DNA from: Facklamia miroungae
GTDB lineage: Bacteria; Bacillota; Bacilli; Lactobacillales; Aerococcaceae
NCBI RefSeq assembly: GCF_012396555.1
Contig: NZ_JAAXPS010000003.1
Span: 62,001-126,000 of the forward strand
DNA: 64,000 nucleotides
Direction: 5' to 3'
Position 1 is the first letter of the stretch; each line of letters opens with the position of its first letter. Position numbers and translations under genes: made by a program. Below, piece after piece: positions 1-9,251 of the stretch. The notes under the pieces are model-generated. The model had not been told where the DNA came from. It did no database searches and saw only the letters and a list, made by a program, of their open reading frames with translations.

Positions 1-654
1 TACAAATAAAAATATAAAATTGTAAGATCTTTCGAGAATTAAATGATGTTTAAATAATTCTTAGCTTAATAACATGCTTCCATATAAGAGTAAGTAATGC
101 TGTTTGCAACGAATATTACATTATTTTGGGTTAAATTGAAGTGTTTGAAGTGCAATTTGGATATAAAACAAGAAGTTTATATAAGAAAATAGTTTCAAAG
201 CAGTATTACGTAAGACACTAATCTTTCAAATCTTAACAGTGAATATGAAATTGATAATCGTTATGCAGCATCTATGGTGACTTTACAAGTGAATTAGTAT
301 AAAGAAGAAGAGAATACGGAGGGCTTGCTAATCATGAACAAATACATATTATCTATGTTAATCTAAAGGATTGCAGAGTATTCAACAATAAAGTTCTATC
401 AATCATTACAGCGTCTTATGTCCACAGCGAGGTTAATGGAGATAGCCAATAATATGTATCAAAAATGTTAATCATCAAGAACCCATACGTTGGAAGAGAT
501 TCACATTATATAGTTCATATGATTTACAATAAACACTCATTATTGTTGGTAGTTTTACTTAGTTTAAACAATAGTTGACCTAACAAATAATATTCGAAAG
601 ATGGTTTTAAATATAAATTTATAAATAAAGAGTGTTAGTAGATCCCGGTTTAAT
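1..654. other. Decayed DNA, no recognisable gene
   Basis: I see no open frame of useful length with a ribosome binding site in this stretch. Short open runs, for example around 240-297 and 334-480, are broken by stops in every frame. Its look is that of an old, decayed accessory region. Confidence 0.4.
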
Positions 655-1120
655 TTGAAAATTAAATTAATTCGAGGAACCAGACAACCGGGCAAGACTC
701 TTAAAAAATATACGCGCGAGTGTGAAAAGAGTATTAAATATCAAATGTTTCCGGGAGGAAGAACGATACCAAGAAGTATAGCGATGGATTTCTCGATGTG
801 GGTATTCTCGCAGCGTGCTTTAGAGATGGTTTTACATATTAGAGAAAAGCTTTTTTATAGAACAAAACCAAAGTGGTAGCCGTTATTTGAATCAGATGCT
901 TCAAGTCTTTCTTCAATCGGTGACGGTATCATTAAATTGAACCAATTTTTACCAGGTTTTGTATCACCTGCAATCATTAGAGATCTAACTGGCATTGAAG
1001 GAGACCAGGAAAATATGAACTCTAAGCTTATTACAAGAATTATGATGGAAAATGTAACTTTATTAGGGATCCTAAGGAATTCATTGATTCATTTAGCTAG
1101 GATTTGTTTATTCATTTAAT
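655..1120 (+). pseudogene. Unrecognised gene remnant
   Basis: Two short open pieces (655-879 and 937-1119) lie in the same direction. Between them the frame is lost. At the 3' end the reading seems to jump: the frame ending MMENVTLLG continues sensibly as DPKEFIDSFS only after a shift near 1068. The pieces look protein-like (GDGIIKLNQFLPGFVSPAII), not random, but I do not recognise the family. I infer one ancestral gene broken by several frameshifts. No ribosome binding site is evident before 655. Confidence 0.3.
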
Positions 1121-1495
1121 AATTTCATCGCATGCATATTAAAAAAGACACCGGAGAGTGTTCTTCATTAAGCAAACATAATAACTTAAGCTGCTTAGTC
1201 ATCCTCAGCCATCATCGGTCCCGTTATGACGTTTAAGATTTTATATGTAACATTATCTCTAATGAATATTTCTTTTTTTCATGAGTATCTTTGACTGGTT
1301 TCTTATATTTAAAGGTTTCCGCTTATGTAAATTATTTTCAATAACACCCAAATACATTACCAGTGAATTTACTCTTTTACAAAAATTATAAACAATAGAA
1401 CATTACTTCTACTATTTAAGTATTACACTAATTAATAGACTTTCATGAGATTTAATAAAAATATTTAGTACCGAATTTTTAAAGACGTGATGTTA

Positions 1496-2044
1496 TTAAA
1501 ACTTTCTCTCTTTAGTGTACATTTGAATTATGTTTCTTAAATCATTTTGATCATCACTTAGATTACTTAACTTACGATGAGCATACATTGTTATAGAGCT
1601 TGATTCTGTATTTATATAAAACTTATCTGAATATTTAGTATCCTTATCGCTATATGTAATACTTACATTAAATGGTTTAACCTCACTGTCATCATTTGTG
1701 ATTAGCTCAGTAGAAAAGACTTGACCGGGTGCAAAAGTATATCCCTCTAACACTGATATTTCCTTTCTTAAATCAATGAAAACATTGGTATCTGTGATAC
1801 TAATAGATTCAATTTTTGCTGGAGATTGGCCAAAGTTTTTAATTACTAGATATTTAGATAAAGTAGAGACATTTACAGTATCGAATGAAGCAACTATAAC
1901 TGGTCTATTAGCTTCTTTAATTGATTTTTCAGTTAACTTTATAGATCTTCTGGATTGTAGAATAGCAATTACACTAATAATTAAACTAATTAGTGCTACA
2001 ATGGATTCTATCCAACTAGTAATTTCGGTTCCTAATATTATCAT
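1496..2044 (-). CDS. Hypothetical membrane-anchored protein
   Basis: About 182 residues. One hydrophobic segment lies near residues 6-28 (ESIVALISLIISVIAIL), followed by a basic stretch and a soluble domain of about 150 residues rich in beta-type sequence (VIVASFDTV, YLVIKNFGQSPAKIESISI). This one-helix-plus-extracytoplasmic layout is common among small Gram-positive proteins of unknown function. I chose the ATG at 2044 because an AAGGGG stretch sits eight bases before it; the alternative ATG at 2074 has no ribosome binding site. It stands alone among decayed DNA. The family is not recognised. Confidence 0.6.
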   Translation of the reverse strand: MIILGTEITSWIESIVALISLIISVIAILQSRRSIKLTEKSIKEANRPVIVASFDTVNVSTLSKYLVIKNFGQSPAKIESISITDTNVFIDLRKEISVLEGYTFAPGQVFSTELITNDDSEVKPFNVSITYSDKDTKYSDKFYINTESSSITMYAHRKLSNLSDDQNDLRNIIQMYTKERKF

Positions 2045-2103
2045 GGGTAACCCCTTTCTTTTGAGATTGTTCATACTGATACTATACTAAAATACACAGG
2101 AAA

Positions 2104-2202
2104 AGTTTAGAGATTTTTCTGAATCTACGATCATGTGCTGATTTGAAAGATGAATATAAGCAAAAATATGCAAAAGCATTAGATGTCTTAGAGATGGTGT
2201 AA
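2104..2202 (+). pseudogene. Fragment upstream of the toxin-like relic
   Basis: An open frame with no start runs into a TAA at 2200-2202, two bases before the ATG of the MazF-like relic. Its end reads DLKDEYKQKYAKALDVLEMV, helical and charged. By position it could be the tail of an antitoxin or other upstream partner gene, but that is inference only. Confidence 0.25.
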
Positions 2203-2204
2203 TT

Positions 2205-2634
2205 ATGAAAGTTGGACTGGTTTTATGGGCAAAGTTGAAACTAAATAATTCAACTGGATTTATTAATCGAACAGATAGACCATTTTTAATAGTCGAAGTA
2301 AATAAACAAGAAAAATATATAGAGGTAGCACCATTAAGCAAGATAGAAGATAAATTACATAAAATACTCTTTGAATCAAATGACATTATAAAAAAAAGAT
2401 AATCCTGATGAAAAATGTATATATTATCACAGTTTGATTCAGATGGATAACCCAATACAAATAGAAATCTGCACTGAAATTAAAAATTTGATAACCATTA
2501 AAGAAAAATTGACAAAATTTAAGCTTGAAAAAGCGTTAGCTTCACTTTCATATTATCGAGCAACACACACATTAGAAGACGAACTAAATATCTATTTAAG
2601 TGTAGAAGAGTTCTTGACTATGAATAACTTATAA
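2205..2634 (+). pseudogene. MazF/PemK-like toxin remnant, frameshifted
   Basis: The first frame (2205-2402) begins KVGLVLWAKL and continues with DRPFLIVEVN, which resembles the start of PemK/MazF-type endoribonucleases (a short beta barrel with an RP-hydrophobic strand). The run of eight A at 2390-2397 throws the frame into a stop. With seven A the protein would read on through DNPDEKCIYYHS and into the second open frame (2434-2634), giving about 143 residues. The toxin assignment rests on a short N-terminal resemblance and is moderate. The gene is either dead or carries a sequencing error in the homopolymer. Confidence 0.45.
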
Positions 2635-3106
2635 AAAATTTATCTTTTTATTGATTAAACACACTGGTGTACCCAGTATTTTTTCGACTAATTATCTTCA
2701 TTTCAAAGTAGATCAGGTCAAATAAACTTCTTTATGATAATCACAATCACAAGGTAACGTACTAAGTTAATCTTGGCTAACTTTTCAGAAAAGAACAGAA
2801 AAAGTTAGGAAATATGACTATAAGGAATGTTCTTATATCAAACTTTATCTAACATTAGCAACTCTAAATAAATCAAAAAATAGCATATCAGGTCTTAAGA
2901 AAGCTCATAAATGAAGTTAATTTAGTAACCATCAATAAATCCATTAATGTATCAACGGTCACATCATTTTTGGTTAAAGTAGGTTCAAATCAGCTTTAAC
3001 TTTATAAAGAATTTAGCAGTTTTAAAGCATCAGCATTTTGCTGATGCTTTTTTGGCATTAATTCTAGATAATAATTATGTGTTGTATGGACATAAATTTG
3101 TTCCAA
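2635..3106. other. Gene-free stretch with an orphan terminator
   Basis: No supported coding region. The only clear structure is the terminator at 3025-3055. Confidence 0.4.
3025..3055 (+). terminator. Rho-independent terminator
   Basis: A nine-base-pair stem (AAGCATCAG at 3025-3033 with CTGATGCTT at 3041-3049) is followed by a run of T. No intact gene now lies upstream, so it probably ended a decayed one. Confidence 0.7.
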
Positions 3107-3292
3107 TCATTTCGATATATAAACTATATCAATATCTTGTACAAACAAGACTGATGCAATTGTATCGCTTAGATCAGGAAATGTTGTTTTTGATAGATTC
3201 ACTGTCATAATTATTCTTGAATTTGGCAGATTGACGAAATCCATTCCAATTCGAAATAGATCAGTTTTAGCATTAAAGAGTTCAATCATCAA
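3107..3292 (-). pseudogene. Short unrecognised ORF, probably a remnant
   Basis: A 61-residue open frame (MIELFNAKTDLFRIGMDF and onward) with no clear ribosome binding site. It lies in decayed DNA and I do not recognise it. It may be the tail of a lost gene or chance. Confidence 0.2.
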
Positions 3293-3774
3293 ACGTCATC
3301 AATATCTTTTTTAAAAGAAAAATCTCTTCTTGAACACCCAAGATTGAAAAAAGAACGTATCATTAGAACGCTAAAAAATTACTATAGATAATATAGTAAA
3401 TTAATAAATGGGGAAAGGCTATTAAAAGAGTATTTTTTAAAATTCTTTATAATTTGGTTATTTACTATAAGATAGGTTTAAATATCGATTTTACTTGAAA
3501 AATATTTATTGAAATATATTCTTGGGTTGGTTTAATTCAAGATAAATTAAACAGGGTAGTATTAACACCTGTTTATGTTGTTACATTATTGGTTACATTA
3601 GCACTGGTTACATTAGCACTGGTTACATTAGCACGTGTCGATAAATAAAAACTCTTATGTATGGGATTTTCAACAAGGTCTCATGACATAATTATGACAA
3701 GGGCAAATAGATATGAAGATGACTGGGTTTTGAAAAACATATATAATTGTTAAAATAATGTATAAGGAGAGAAA
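3293..3774. other. Gene-free stretch with tandem repeat
   Basis: No supported gene. A frame reading about 3517-3650 stays open (SWVGLIQDKLN, then VTLALVTLAL) because it contains the 15-bp tandem repeat, and it ends in TAA. It has no start signal. Confidence 0.35.
3591..3634 (+). repeat. 15-bp tandem repeat, three copies
   Basis: The unit GGTTACATTAGCACT is present at 3591-3605, 3606-3620 and 3621-3634 (last base differs), with a degenerate copy just before at about 3579-3590. The period is a multiple of three, so one frame would give VTLAL repeated. It is too short and lacks spacers for a CRISPR array. Confidence 0.85.
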
Positions 3775-4272
3775 ATGATTGAGACCGGAATGTTAAATCT
3801 TAGATAGTTAAAAGAAAATGATTTAGATTATATATATGTTTGGGGTTCAGATGAAGAGGTTACAAAATTTGCAACTTTTACTGTTCATAAGAGCAAAGAA
3901 GATACAGAAAAATTTCAGACTCTTGGTTAATCAAATATAATGAACCCGATACTATCAGATTTGCTATTGAAAATACAGAAAGCCCTGAAGTAATATAGCT
4001 GGAATTACATCTGAAGGGTATCCTGAAATTGGATACGCTTCAGCTAAATAATATTGGGGAGAAGGCTATATGACAGAAGCATGTAAGGCCATGGTTAATT
4101 ACATGTTTGAACTTGGATATAGGAAAATATTAATTAAATCAGTGATTGAAAATATAAGTTCTAATATAGTTATAGAAAAAATAGACTTTTCTTTCTTAAA
4201 AAAGAGGAAGTTCATCTAAAAAAGCTAGACAAGAATGTCACTTTAAATGTCTACGAGATAAATCAAGGTTAG
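3775..4272 (+). pseudogene. RimJ/RimL-type GNAT acetyltransferase, dead
   Basis: An ATG at 3775 follows an AAGGAGAG site. The three frames together spell a typical RimJ-type acetyltransferase: LNLR then a stop then LKENDLDYIYVWGSDEEVTKFATF; later IAGITSEGYPEIGYA, a stop, YWGEGYMTEACKAMVNYMF and ELGYRKILIKSVIENISSN. The GEGYMTEA motif is the acetyl-CoA-binding motif of the family. At least two in-frame stops and two or more frameshifts break the gene, so it cannot make a full protein. Confidence in the family is high; the substrate is unknown. Confidence 0.8.
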
Positions 4273-4946
4273 ACTTTAAACCTGGATCTATAACAAGTTT
4301 AAATCGTAAGTAGGGTGACAGGGTTTGAGAACATCTATATAAGGAAAAATGATAGATCAGTGTATTTTATAACCATATATTGAATAGTATTATTCAATAA
4401 AATTTTAAGTCAAGAAATATAAATTAGAATTTAGTGGGTGAATTATGGTGTGTTTAAATATCTATAGTAATAAAAAATTTTTTATTTGATCTTCATAACT
4501 CTAACTATTTTTGATAAATTAGTGATTGCAATGTTTGCTACAGAAGCTAGAATTTCTGTAATCCCTGAAAGTTTGGCTTATGATTTGAGATTATTATAAA
4601 TGATTCTTAGTTTCGAAAAACATGCAAGATAATTCCTTAGACGTTAAAAAATCTATAATACGAAGATTATTATACGATAATGCAAACTAAGCAGTCTGGC
4701 TTGTTTAGTATCTAAACTTTCCATATTTATTATAAAATCTGAAGATTTGAAGTGTTTCTCGCTAAAATGACAATAGCTTGGAATGCAATCAGGATTTTTA
4801 ATTGGAATGTAAGATGTTGCCCCCATGTATATTACTTCAGGTGGAAAAGCGCCTATTTCTGATTCGCTGGATTATGAAGAGTTTCCTCTTACACTAAGAA
4901 AATGAATTTACTAATTGTATCACTTCAATGTCTAAATTTTTTAATT
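4273..4946. other. Decayed stretch, one short hydrophobic relic
   Basis: No intact gene. A 41-codon open run (4474-4599) encodes a hydrophobic start (FYLIFITLTIFDKLVIAMF) that may be the remains of a membrane protein. It has no start codon in a good context and I do not recognise it. Confidence 0.3.
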
Positions 4947-4974
4947 CTGACTTTTGTGTTTTTAATGATAAAAT
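4947..4974 (+). promoter_or_regulatory. Candidate promoter of the ASCH operon
   Basis: A -35-like CTGACT (4947-4952) and a -10 TAAAAT (4969-4974) are 16 bases apart, some 75 bases before the first start codon. Four of six and five of six positions match the sigma-A consensus. Confidence 0.5.
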
Positions 4975-5049
4975 ATAGTAGTATGAATGTATAAGTACTG
5001 CAAATGTTATGTTAAAATAAGAGAATGTATGTTCTTTAGGAGGTTTTTT

Positions 5050-6092
5050 ATGACAAAAGATGTTATTAGTAAAGTAAGAATTGGAACATTAGATTTTAAT
5101 GATCCTTTTTTTCAAACTCTCAGAGATGATTATGAAGGATTCGATAAATGGTTAGAAAAAAATCTAATGAAGAAGCATATGTTTTTTTTGAGAATAATAA
5201 AATAGGTGGATTTTTGTATTTAAAAGATGAAACGGAAGAATCTAATGAAATACGTCCTTTTTTTGATAAAAGAAGACGTTTAAAAGTGGGTACATTTAAA
5301 ATTAATGCTCACGGAACTGTATTAGGACAAAGATTTTTGAGTATTATATTAAGAAAAATGTATGAAGAAGGGTTTAACTTCACTTATGTTACATTATTTA
5401 AAAAACAAGAAGGTTTGATAAAATTACTTCAAAAATTTGGCTTTAGATTATTGGGAAAAAAGAATAACAATGAATTAGTTTACTATAAAAACGATGAAGT
5501 ATTTGATAATATTTATATTGATTTTCCAAGAATATCAAATAGAAATAACAATAAATTTTTATTGTCTATACTACCTATTTTTCATACAGATTTATTTCCT
5601 GATTCTAAATTAAGTACGGAAAAAAATCATTACATAGAAGATCTTTCTTTTACCAATACTATTGAGAAAGTATATATTGCTGCAATGCATGAGATGGCAA
5701 ATATAAAAAAGGGTGACCGTATTGTTATTTATAGAACTGCTGAACAGGGTAAGAGCGCAGAGTATTCATCAGTAGCAACTTCGATATGTTCTGTAATTGA
5801 AGTAAAAAATATTGATGAGTTTAAAGATATAACTGAATTTTCAAAATTTTGTGGTAAGGGATCAATATTTTCAGAATCTGAATTATCAAATATGTGGGTA
5901 AATAAAAAATATCCATACGTTATAAAAATGCTGTATAATGTTCCTTTGAGAAAAAGAATAACTCGACACGATTTAATAGAAGTTATAGGTCTTAATAGAC
6001 AAGCCTATTTTGGTTGTCTAAAAATTAGTGATCATGAATTTGATAAAATTTTAGAAATAGGTGAAGTAGATGAAGGTTTTATTATCGATTAA
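5050..6092 (+). CDS. GNAT acetyltransferase-PUA-like fusion, frameshifted
   Basis: The true start is the ATG at 5050, seven bases after a perfect AGGAGG. The frame runs to WLEK and then shifts in the A7 run at 5156-5162; the second frame continues KSNEEAYVFFENNKIGG to 6092. Joined, it is about 347 residues. Residues about 30-155 look like a GNAT acetyltransferase (FFENNKIGGFLYL; INAHGTVLGQRFL as the acetyl-CoA loop; KFGFRLLGKKNNN near the end of the fold). The C-terminal part (KKGDRIVIYRTAE, YSSVATSICSVIEV) resembles a PUA/EVE/ASCH-type nucleic-acid-binding barrel; this is by eye. The next gene starts inside its end (23-base overlap). The shift may be a mutation, a sequencing error or a programmed -1 slip. 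Substrate unknown, probably RNA- or nucleotide-related. Confidence 0.65.
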
Positions 6093-6450
6093 ACCTGAAT
6101 TTGTGGAAGAAATAATGGAGGGGAGAAAAAAGTTTGAATATCGAAAGAATATATTCAAACGACCAGACGTATCTTCTGTAGTTGTGTATGCTACTAAACC
6201 GTATGGAAAAGTAGTTGGAGAATTTGAAATCGAAAGAATAATAAAAGAAAAACCTAATAAATTGTGGGAACTAACACAAGATTTTTCTGGAATTACGCAG
6301 AAGTTTTTTGATGAATATTTTAAGGATAGAAAAACAGGCTTCGCAATTCAAATAAGAAAATTTATTGAGTATGACGAACCAATGGATTTAAAAAATTATG
6401 ATAATAGAATAAAAACAGCTCCACAATCATTTTTGTACTTGGAGGGATAG
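6070..6450 (+). CDS. ASCH-domain protein
   Basis: A 126-residue protein made almost wholly of one ASCH domain. ASCH is a PUA-like fold thought to bind RNA or modified nucleosides. The N-terminus LLSIKPEFVEEIMEGRKK leads into FEYRK, the family's G-x-K-x-x-E-x-R signature (G18, K20, E23, R25), followed by VVVYATKPYGKVVGEFEI. E. coli YqfB, an ASCH enzyme that removes acetyl from N4-acetylcytidine, has a threonine where this protein has E23, so that activity cannot be assumed. The ATG at 6070 overlaps the upstream gene by 23 bases, which implies translational coupling; the kinase-like gene follows after four bases. Confidence 0.8.
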   Translation: MKVLLSIKPEFVEEIMEGRKKFEYRKNIFKRPDVSSVVVYATKPYGKVVGEFEIERIIKEKPNKLWELTQDFSGITQKFFDEYFKDRKTGFAIQIRKFIEYDEPMDLKNYDNRIKTAPQSFLYLEG

Positions 6451-6454
6451 GGTT

Positions 6455-6970
6455 ATGGAGTACATTTTTTTGTCAGGTGTACATGGAGTTGGTAAATCTA
6501 CTTTATTAGAAAGAATTTCGAAAGATAAAAATATAACGATTGAATCTATAAGCAATTTAATTCGACAAGCTGGTAATGAGATTAAGGAAAGTAATAAATT
6601 AACCAAAAATATACCAAATAATCAAAATTTGTGGAAGCAAGAATTAAATAAAAAAATACTATTAGATGACAAAAAAATAATTTTAGATGGCCATTTTTGT
6701 TTATTAAATTCAAAAGGGGAAGTTGTAGTTTTACCAGATAATACTTTTGAAGGTACAAAAATGAGCAAAATAATTTTTAAAAAAGAAAAAAATGAAATTA
6801 TAAAGCAGAGAATAGAAAATAGAGATAATATTATTTGGGAATTAGAAACAATTAAGTTACTACAATCTTTGGAAGAAAAAAGAGCCATATTTTTTTCAAG
6901 AAAATTTGATATTCCCCTATTTATTTTTGATAACAATGAACTATATAAAGACTTATTAGAATTTATATAG
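6455..6970 (+). CDS. P-loop nucleotide-kinase-like ATPase
   Basis: 171 residues. The N-terminus has a textbook Walker A motif, GVHGVGKST (residues about 8-16). KKIILDGHFCLL near residues 69-80 fits a Walker B-like strand and catalytic Asp, and EIIKQRIENRD resembles a LID arginine region. The size and layout suggest a small-molecule or nucleoside monophosphate kinase of the AAA_33/adenylate-kinase-like group rather than a motor ATPase. The substrate cannot be read from sequence. It lies four bases after the ASCH gene and 21 bases before a second ASCH-like gene, clearly in one operon. Confidence 0.7.
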   Translation: MEYIFLSGVHGVGKSTLLERISKDKNITIESISNLIRQAGNEIKESNKLTKNIPNNQNLWKQELNKKILLDDKKIILDGHFCLLNSKGEVVVLPDNTFEGTKMSKIIFKKEKNEIIKQRIENRDNIIWELETIKLLQSLEEKRAIFFSRKFDIPLFIFDNNELYKDLLEFI

Positions 6971-6991
6971 AAAAAAGAGAGATGGTTATTG

Positions 6992-7225
6992 ATGATTCAT
7001 GAATTAAAAATAGATGAGATATATTTTGAAGATATATTAAGTAATAATAAACAATTTGAGATAAGATATAACGATAGAAATTTTAAAAAAGATGATAAAG
7101 TGATTCTAAAAGAAATAAATTCATTTAAAAAATTTACTGGAAGAGAAATTGAAGTTAAAATTATATACTTAACTGAATTTGAACAGAAAGAAGGATATGT
7201 TGTTTTTGGTTTTAAAAAGCTTTAA
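6992..7225 (+). CDS. DUF3850 (ASCH-superfamily) protein
   Basis: 77 residues. It opens HELKIDEIYFEDILSNNKQF and then reads EIRYNDRNFKKDD, the typical start of DUF3850, a small ASCH/PUA-like family often found in phages and mobile elements and thought to bind RNA. The K-x-F-E-I-R motif matches the ASCH signature. An ATG at 6992 is preceded by a TTG at 6989; the ATG is the likelier start. It is the last gene of the operon; no clear terminator follows, and the DNA then decays. Confidence 0.75.
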   Translation: MIHELKIDEIYFEDILSNNKQFEIRYNDRNFKKDDKVILKEINSFKKFTGREIEVKIIYLTEFEQKEGYVVFGFKKL

Positions 7226-8612
7226 CTATGACAATTTATTTAATTAACATTTTAAGAAGCTGGATTAAGTAGTGTCAAGTTATATCAATTTAAATCCTCT
7301 ATTCTCAATATTAATTCTTATTAATATAACTAGAAATAAAGATATAAAGTGATTCTAACGTATATTGAAAAATAAGAATTTAAGTCTTTTGTTCTCAATG
7401 GGTCAGGACATTCGTTGAAACTTGTTTGCTTAAGAATGACTATTGTACGTAGATTTAGAGGAATCGAGCATCCGTTATTGTATTTGATGTAAATATTATT
7501 AAAATTTTTGATAATTAAGTATTAACACTTATAGTTCATAAAACTAGGTGCATGAATAAATTTAATCAAAATCAATTCAAAGACGATAATTAATATTTAA
7601 AGTTAGGATCTTCATCATCCAGTAAACTAGGCGTCATTTATAGGTCATCATCTAATTCCAGAAGTTCTTTTTTTAATCTAGCCTTTGAATTCTTAAATTT
7701 GTTTGCCTTCATCACTATTTGAAACTTCAGATGACTTAAAGACCATTTTGTTATACCGATTCACGGTCAAGAGTTTCATCTCCCGCTATATACTAAATGG
7801 CTTCACCCGTCTGTATTTCCTTCATAAGCAATTATTTAATAATAGTTTAGATCTTCATTGTTTCTTTTATTACTTCATTTATCTCATGAAGTAATATTGC
7901 CGTCAGCAATAATACATTCTTGATTATTAGACTATTATGTTTCTAATTTAAGGAAACTTATTCATTATTTTGTTTTGAATAATAGTAATTGTTGCTATAA
8001 GAATCACCCCAAAAATTGTAAAAAAGCTTTTGTATGAAGGTAAGAAAATCGTAAAAAGAATAAGATAGAAATCATACCCAACATAAAAAATGAATGGTTT
8101 GAAGGAAACGCAAATCAAGCAAGAAGACTTGGCCGTTTAATTAAACCAGGTAATGAATCAAGAAAGATTTGTTTTAAAGTGGCAAATTGAGATTCATTTA
8201 CTTGTCTGTACCTTTTTTATCTTACTTTTTTCTTAATTATTTTTTGCACTGAAAATTATTTATTCAGCGCTTTTATTGTGTATTTTTTCAAAGTTTAGGG
8301 ACTGGAAAGTTTAGTCCTCCTTCAGTAAGTTTTCGAATAGTTATTGTATGTAATGAGTCTTTATAATATAATAGCTCTATTAAGATAAAATTTAATTTAT
8401 TAAATTTCGAACTATTAATAAATTCTACATTAAATAAATCATCTCTATAGGAATTGAACTGACAGCCGAAATAAAGAATGATGGATTATAAGGATAATAA
8501 ACTCATGTACTACTGAAAAAGAAACAATTACCAAAAAAGCAGATTGAAACTAATACTCATTATATAGGTTCTACTGTAAGGACTCTTATCAAAAAAATTG
8601 GAGTGGTATAGC
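7226..8612. other. Decayed 1.4-kb stretch
   Basis: No intact gene. It holds a relic of the secreted-protein gene found intact at 10632-11165 (see 7587-7750) and a 41-codon open fragment at 8065-8190 reading IKNEWFEGNANQARRLGRL that I cannot assign. Everything else is AT-rich without coding signs. Confidence 0.4.
7587..7750 (-). pseudogene. Relic copy of the 10632-11165 secreted protein
   Basis: This stretch aligns to 10657-10820 with a few small gaps. Shared words include AGGATCTTCATCAT (7605-7618 and 10674-10687), CTTTGAATTCTTAAA against CTTTGAATTTTTAAA, and AAGACCATTTT. It therefore corresponds to the C-terminal third of that gene, on the same strand, but all frames are broken. It is a decayed second copy about 3 kb away. 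Confidence 0.65.
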
Positions 8613-9251
8613 TTGTTTATTAAAAAATTAAGACATGAATATCCAAATTTCAAATTAGAAATTGATGATTTAATGCTAAATAGTAATACAATCATCGGTC
8701 TAATAGGGGAAAATGGTGCTGGGAAAACTACTTTAATGAATATTCTCTCAGGAATGAATACTGCAAACCAAAATTTACAAATAGATGATCATAACTTAGA
8801 AAATATTCTGTATATTCCTTCAGATGTCGAACCATACGAGTTTATGACGGTTATGGAATTCATCACAATTGTTATTAAGTATTCTGACTCATCAATAAGT
8901 CCTCAAATTATTATAGATAAGTTAGAACTGAATGAAAAAGAAAATACTTTAATTTCAGAATTATCTCAGGGAATGAAAAAGAAACTAACGTTAATCAATC
9001 TTTTTTTAAACAACTATAGCTTAATTATTTTGGATGAACCATTTAAAAGTGTTGATATCAAATTTATTTATCAAATGAAGAAAATCATCCTAGGGTTAAA
9101 AGAAGATTCTATTATCTTAATATCTTCTCATATATTAGATACTTTAGAGGATATTTGTGATGAATTCATCTACTTAGAAAAAGGAAAAATTAAAAAAATG
9201 TTTAAAAATGATCAGAACCATAAAAGTTTGGAGAGTGAACTGTTTGATTAA
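8613..9251 (+). CDS. ABC transporter ATP-binding protein
   Basis: About 212 residues. All ABC ATPase motifs are present: Walker A GENGAGKTT, the signature-type LSQGMKKKL, Walker B LIILDEPF and the switch histidine in ISSHILD. I start it at the TTG at 8613, six bases after GGAGTGG; the upstream TTG at 8598 has no site. Its end overlaps the membrane gene that follows, so the two form one transporter. Such ATPase-plus-single-permease pairs are common in peptide or bacteriocin export and immunity; the cargo here is unknown. It sits at the edge of the decayed region. Confidence 0.85.
   Translation: MFIKKLRHEYPNFKLEIDDLMLNSNTIIGLIGENGAGKTTLMNILSGMNTANQNLQIDDHNLENILYIPSDVEPYEFMTVMEFITIVIKYSDSSISPQIIIDKLELNEKENTLISELSQGMKKKLTLINLFLNNYSLIILDEPFKSVDIKFIYQMKKIILGLKEDSIILISSHILDTLEDICDEFIYLEKGKIKKMFKNDQNHKSLESELFD

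Noticed and set aside
1776-2090. 104-residue plus-strand frame
   Set aside because: It is the shadow of the minus-strand gene at 1496-2044, which has a better start and a sensible membrane-anchored layout.
2087-2455. 122-residue minus-strand frame
   Set aside because: It is opposite the MazF-like relic, has no ribosome binding site and no recognisable pattern.
3591-3634. CRISPR-like repeat
   Set aside because: The units are directly adjacent with no spacers and only 15 bases long; it is a simple tandem repeat.
6622-6936. 104-residue minus-strand frame
   Set aside because: It lies wholly inside the P-loop kinase gene, which has a Walker A motif and operon context.
7703-7894. 63-residue plus-strand frame
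   Set aside because: It overlaps the relic of the secreted-protein gene on the opposite strand and has no ribosome binding site or protein-like pattern.
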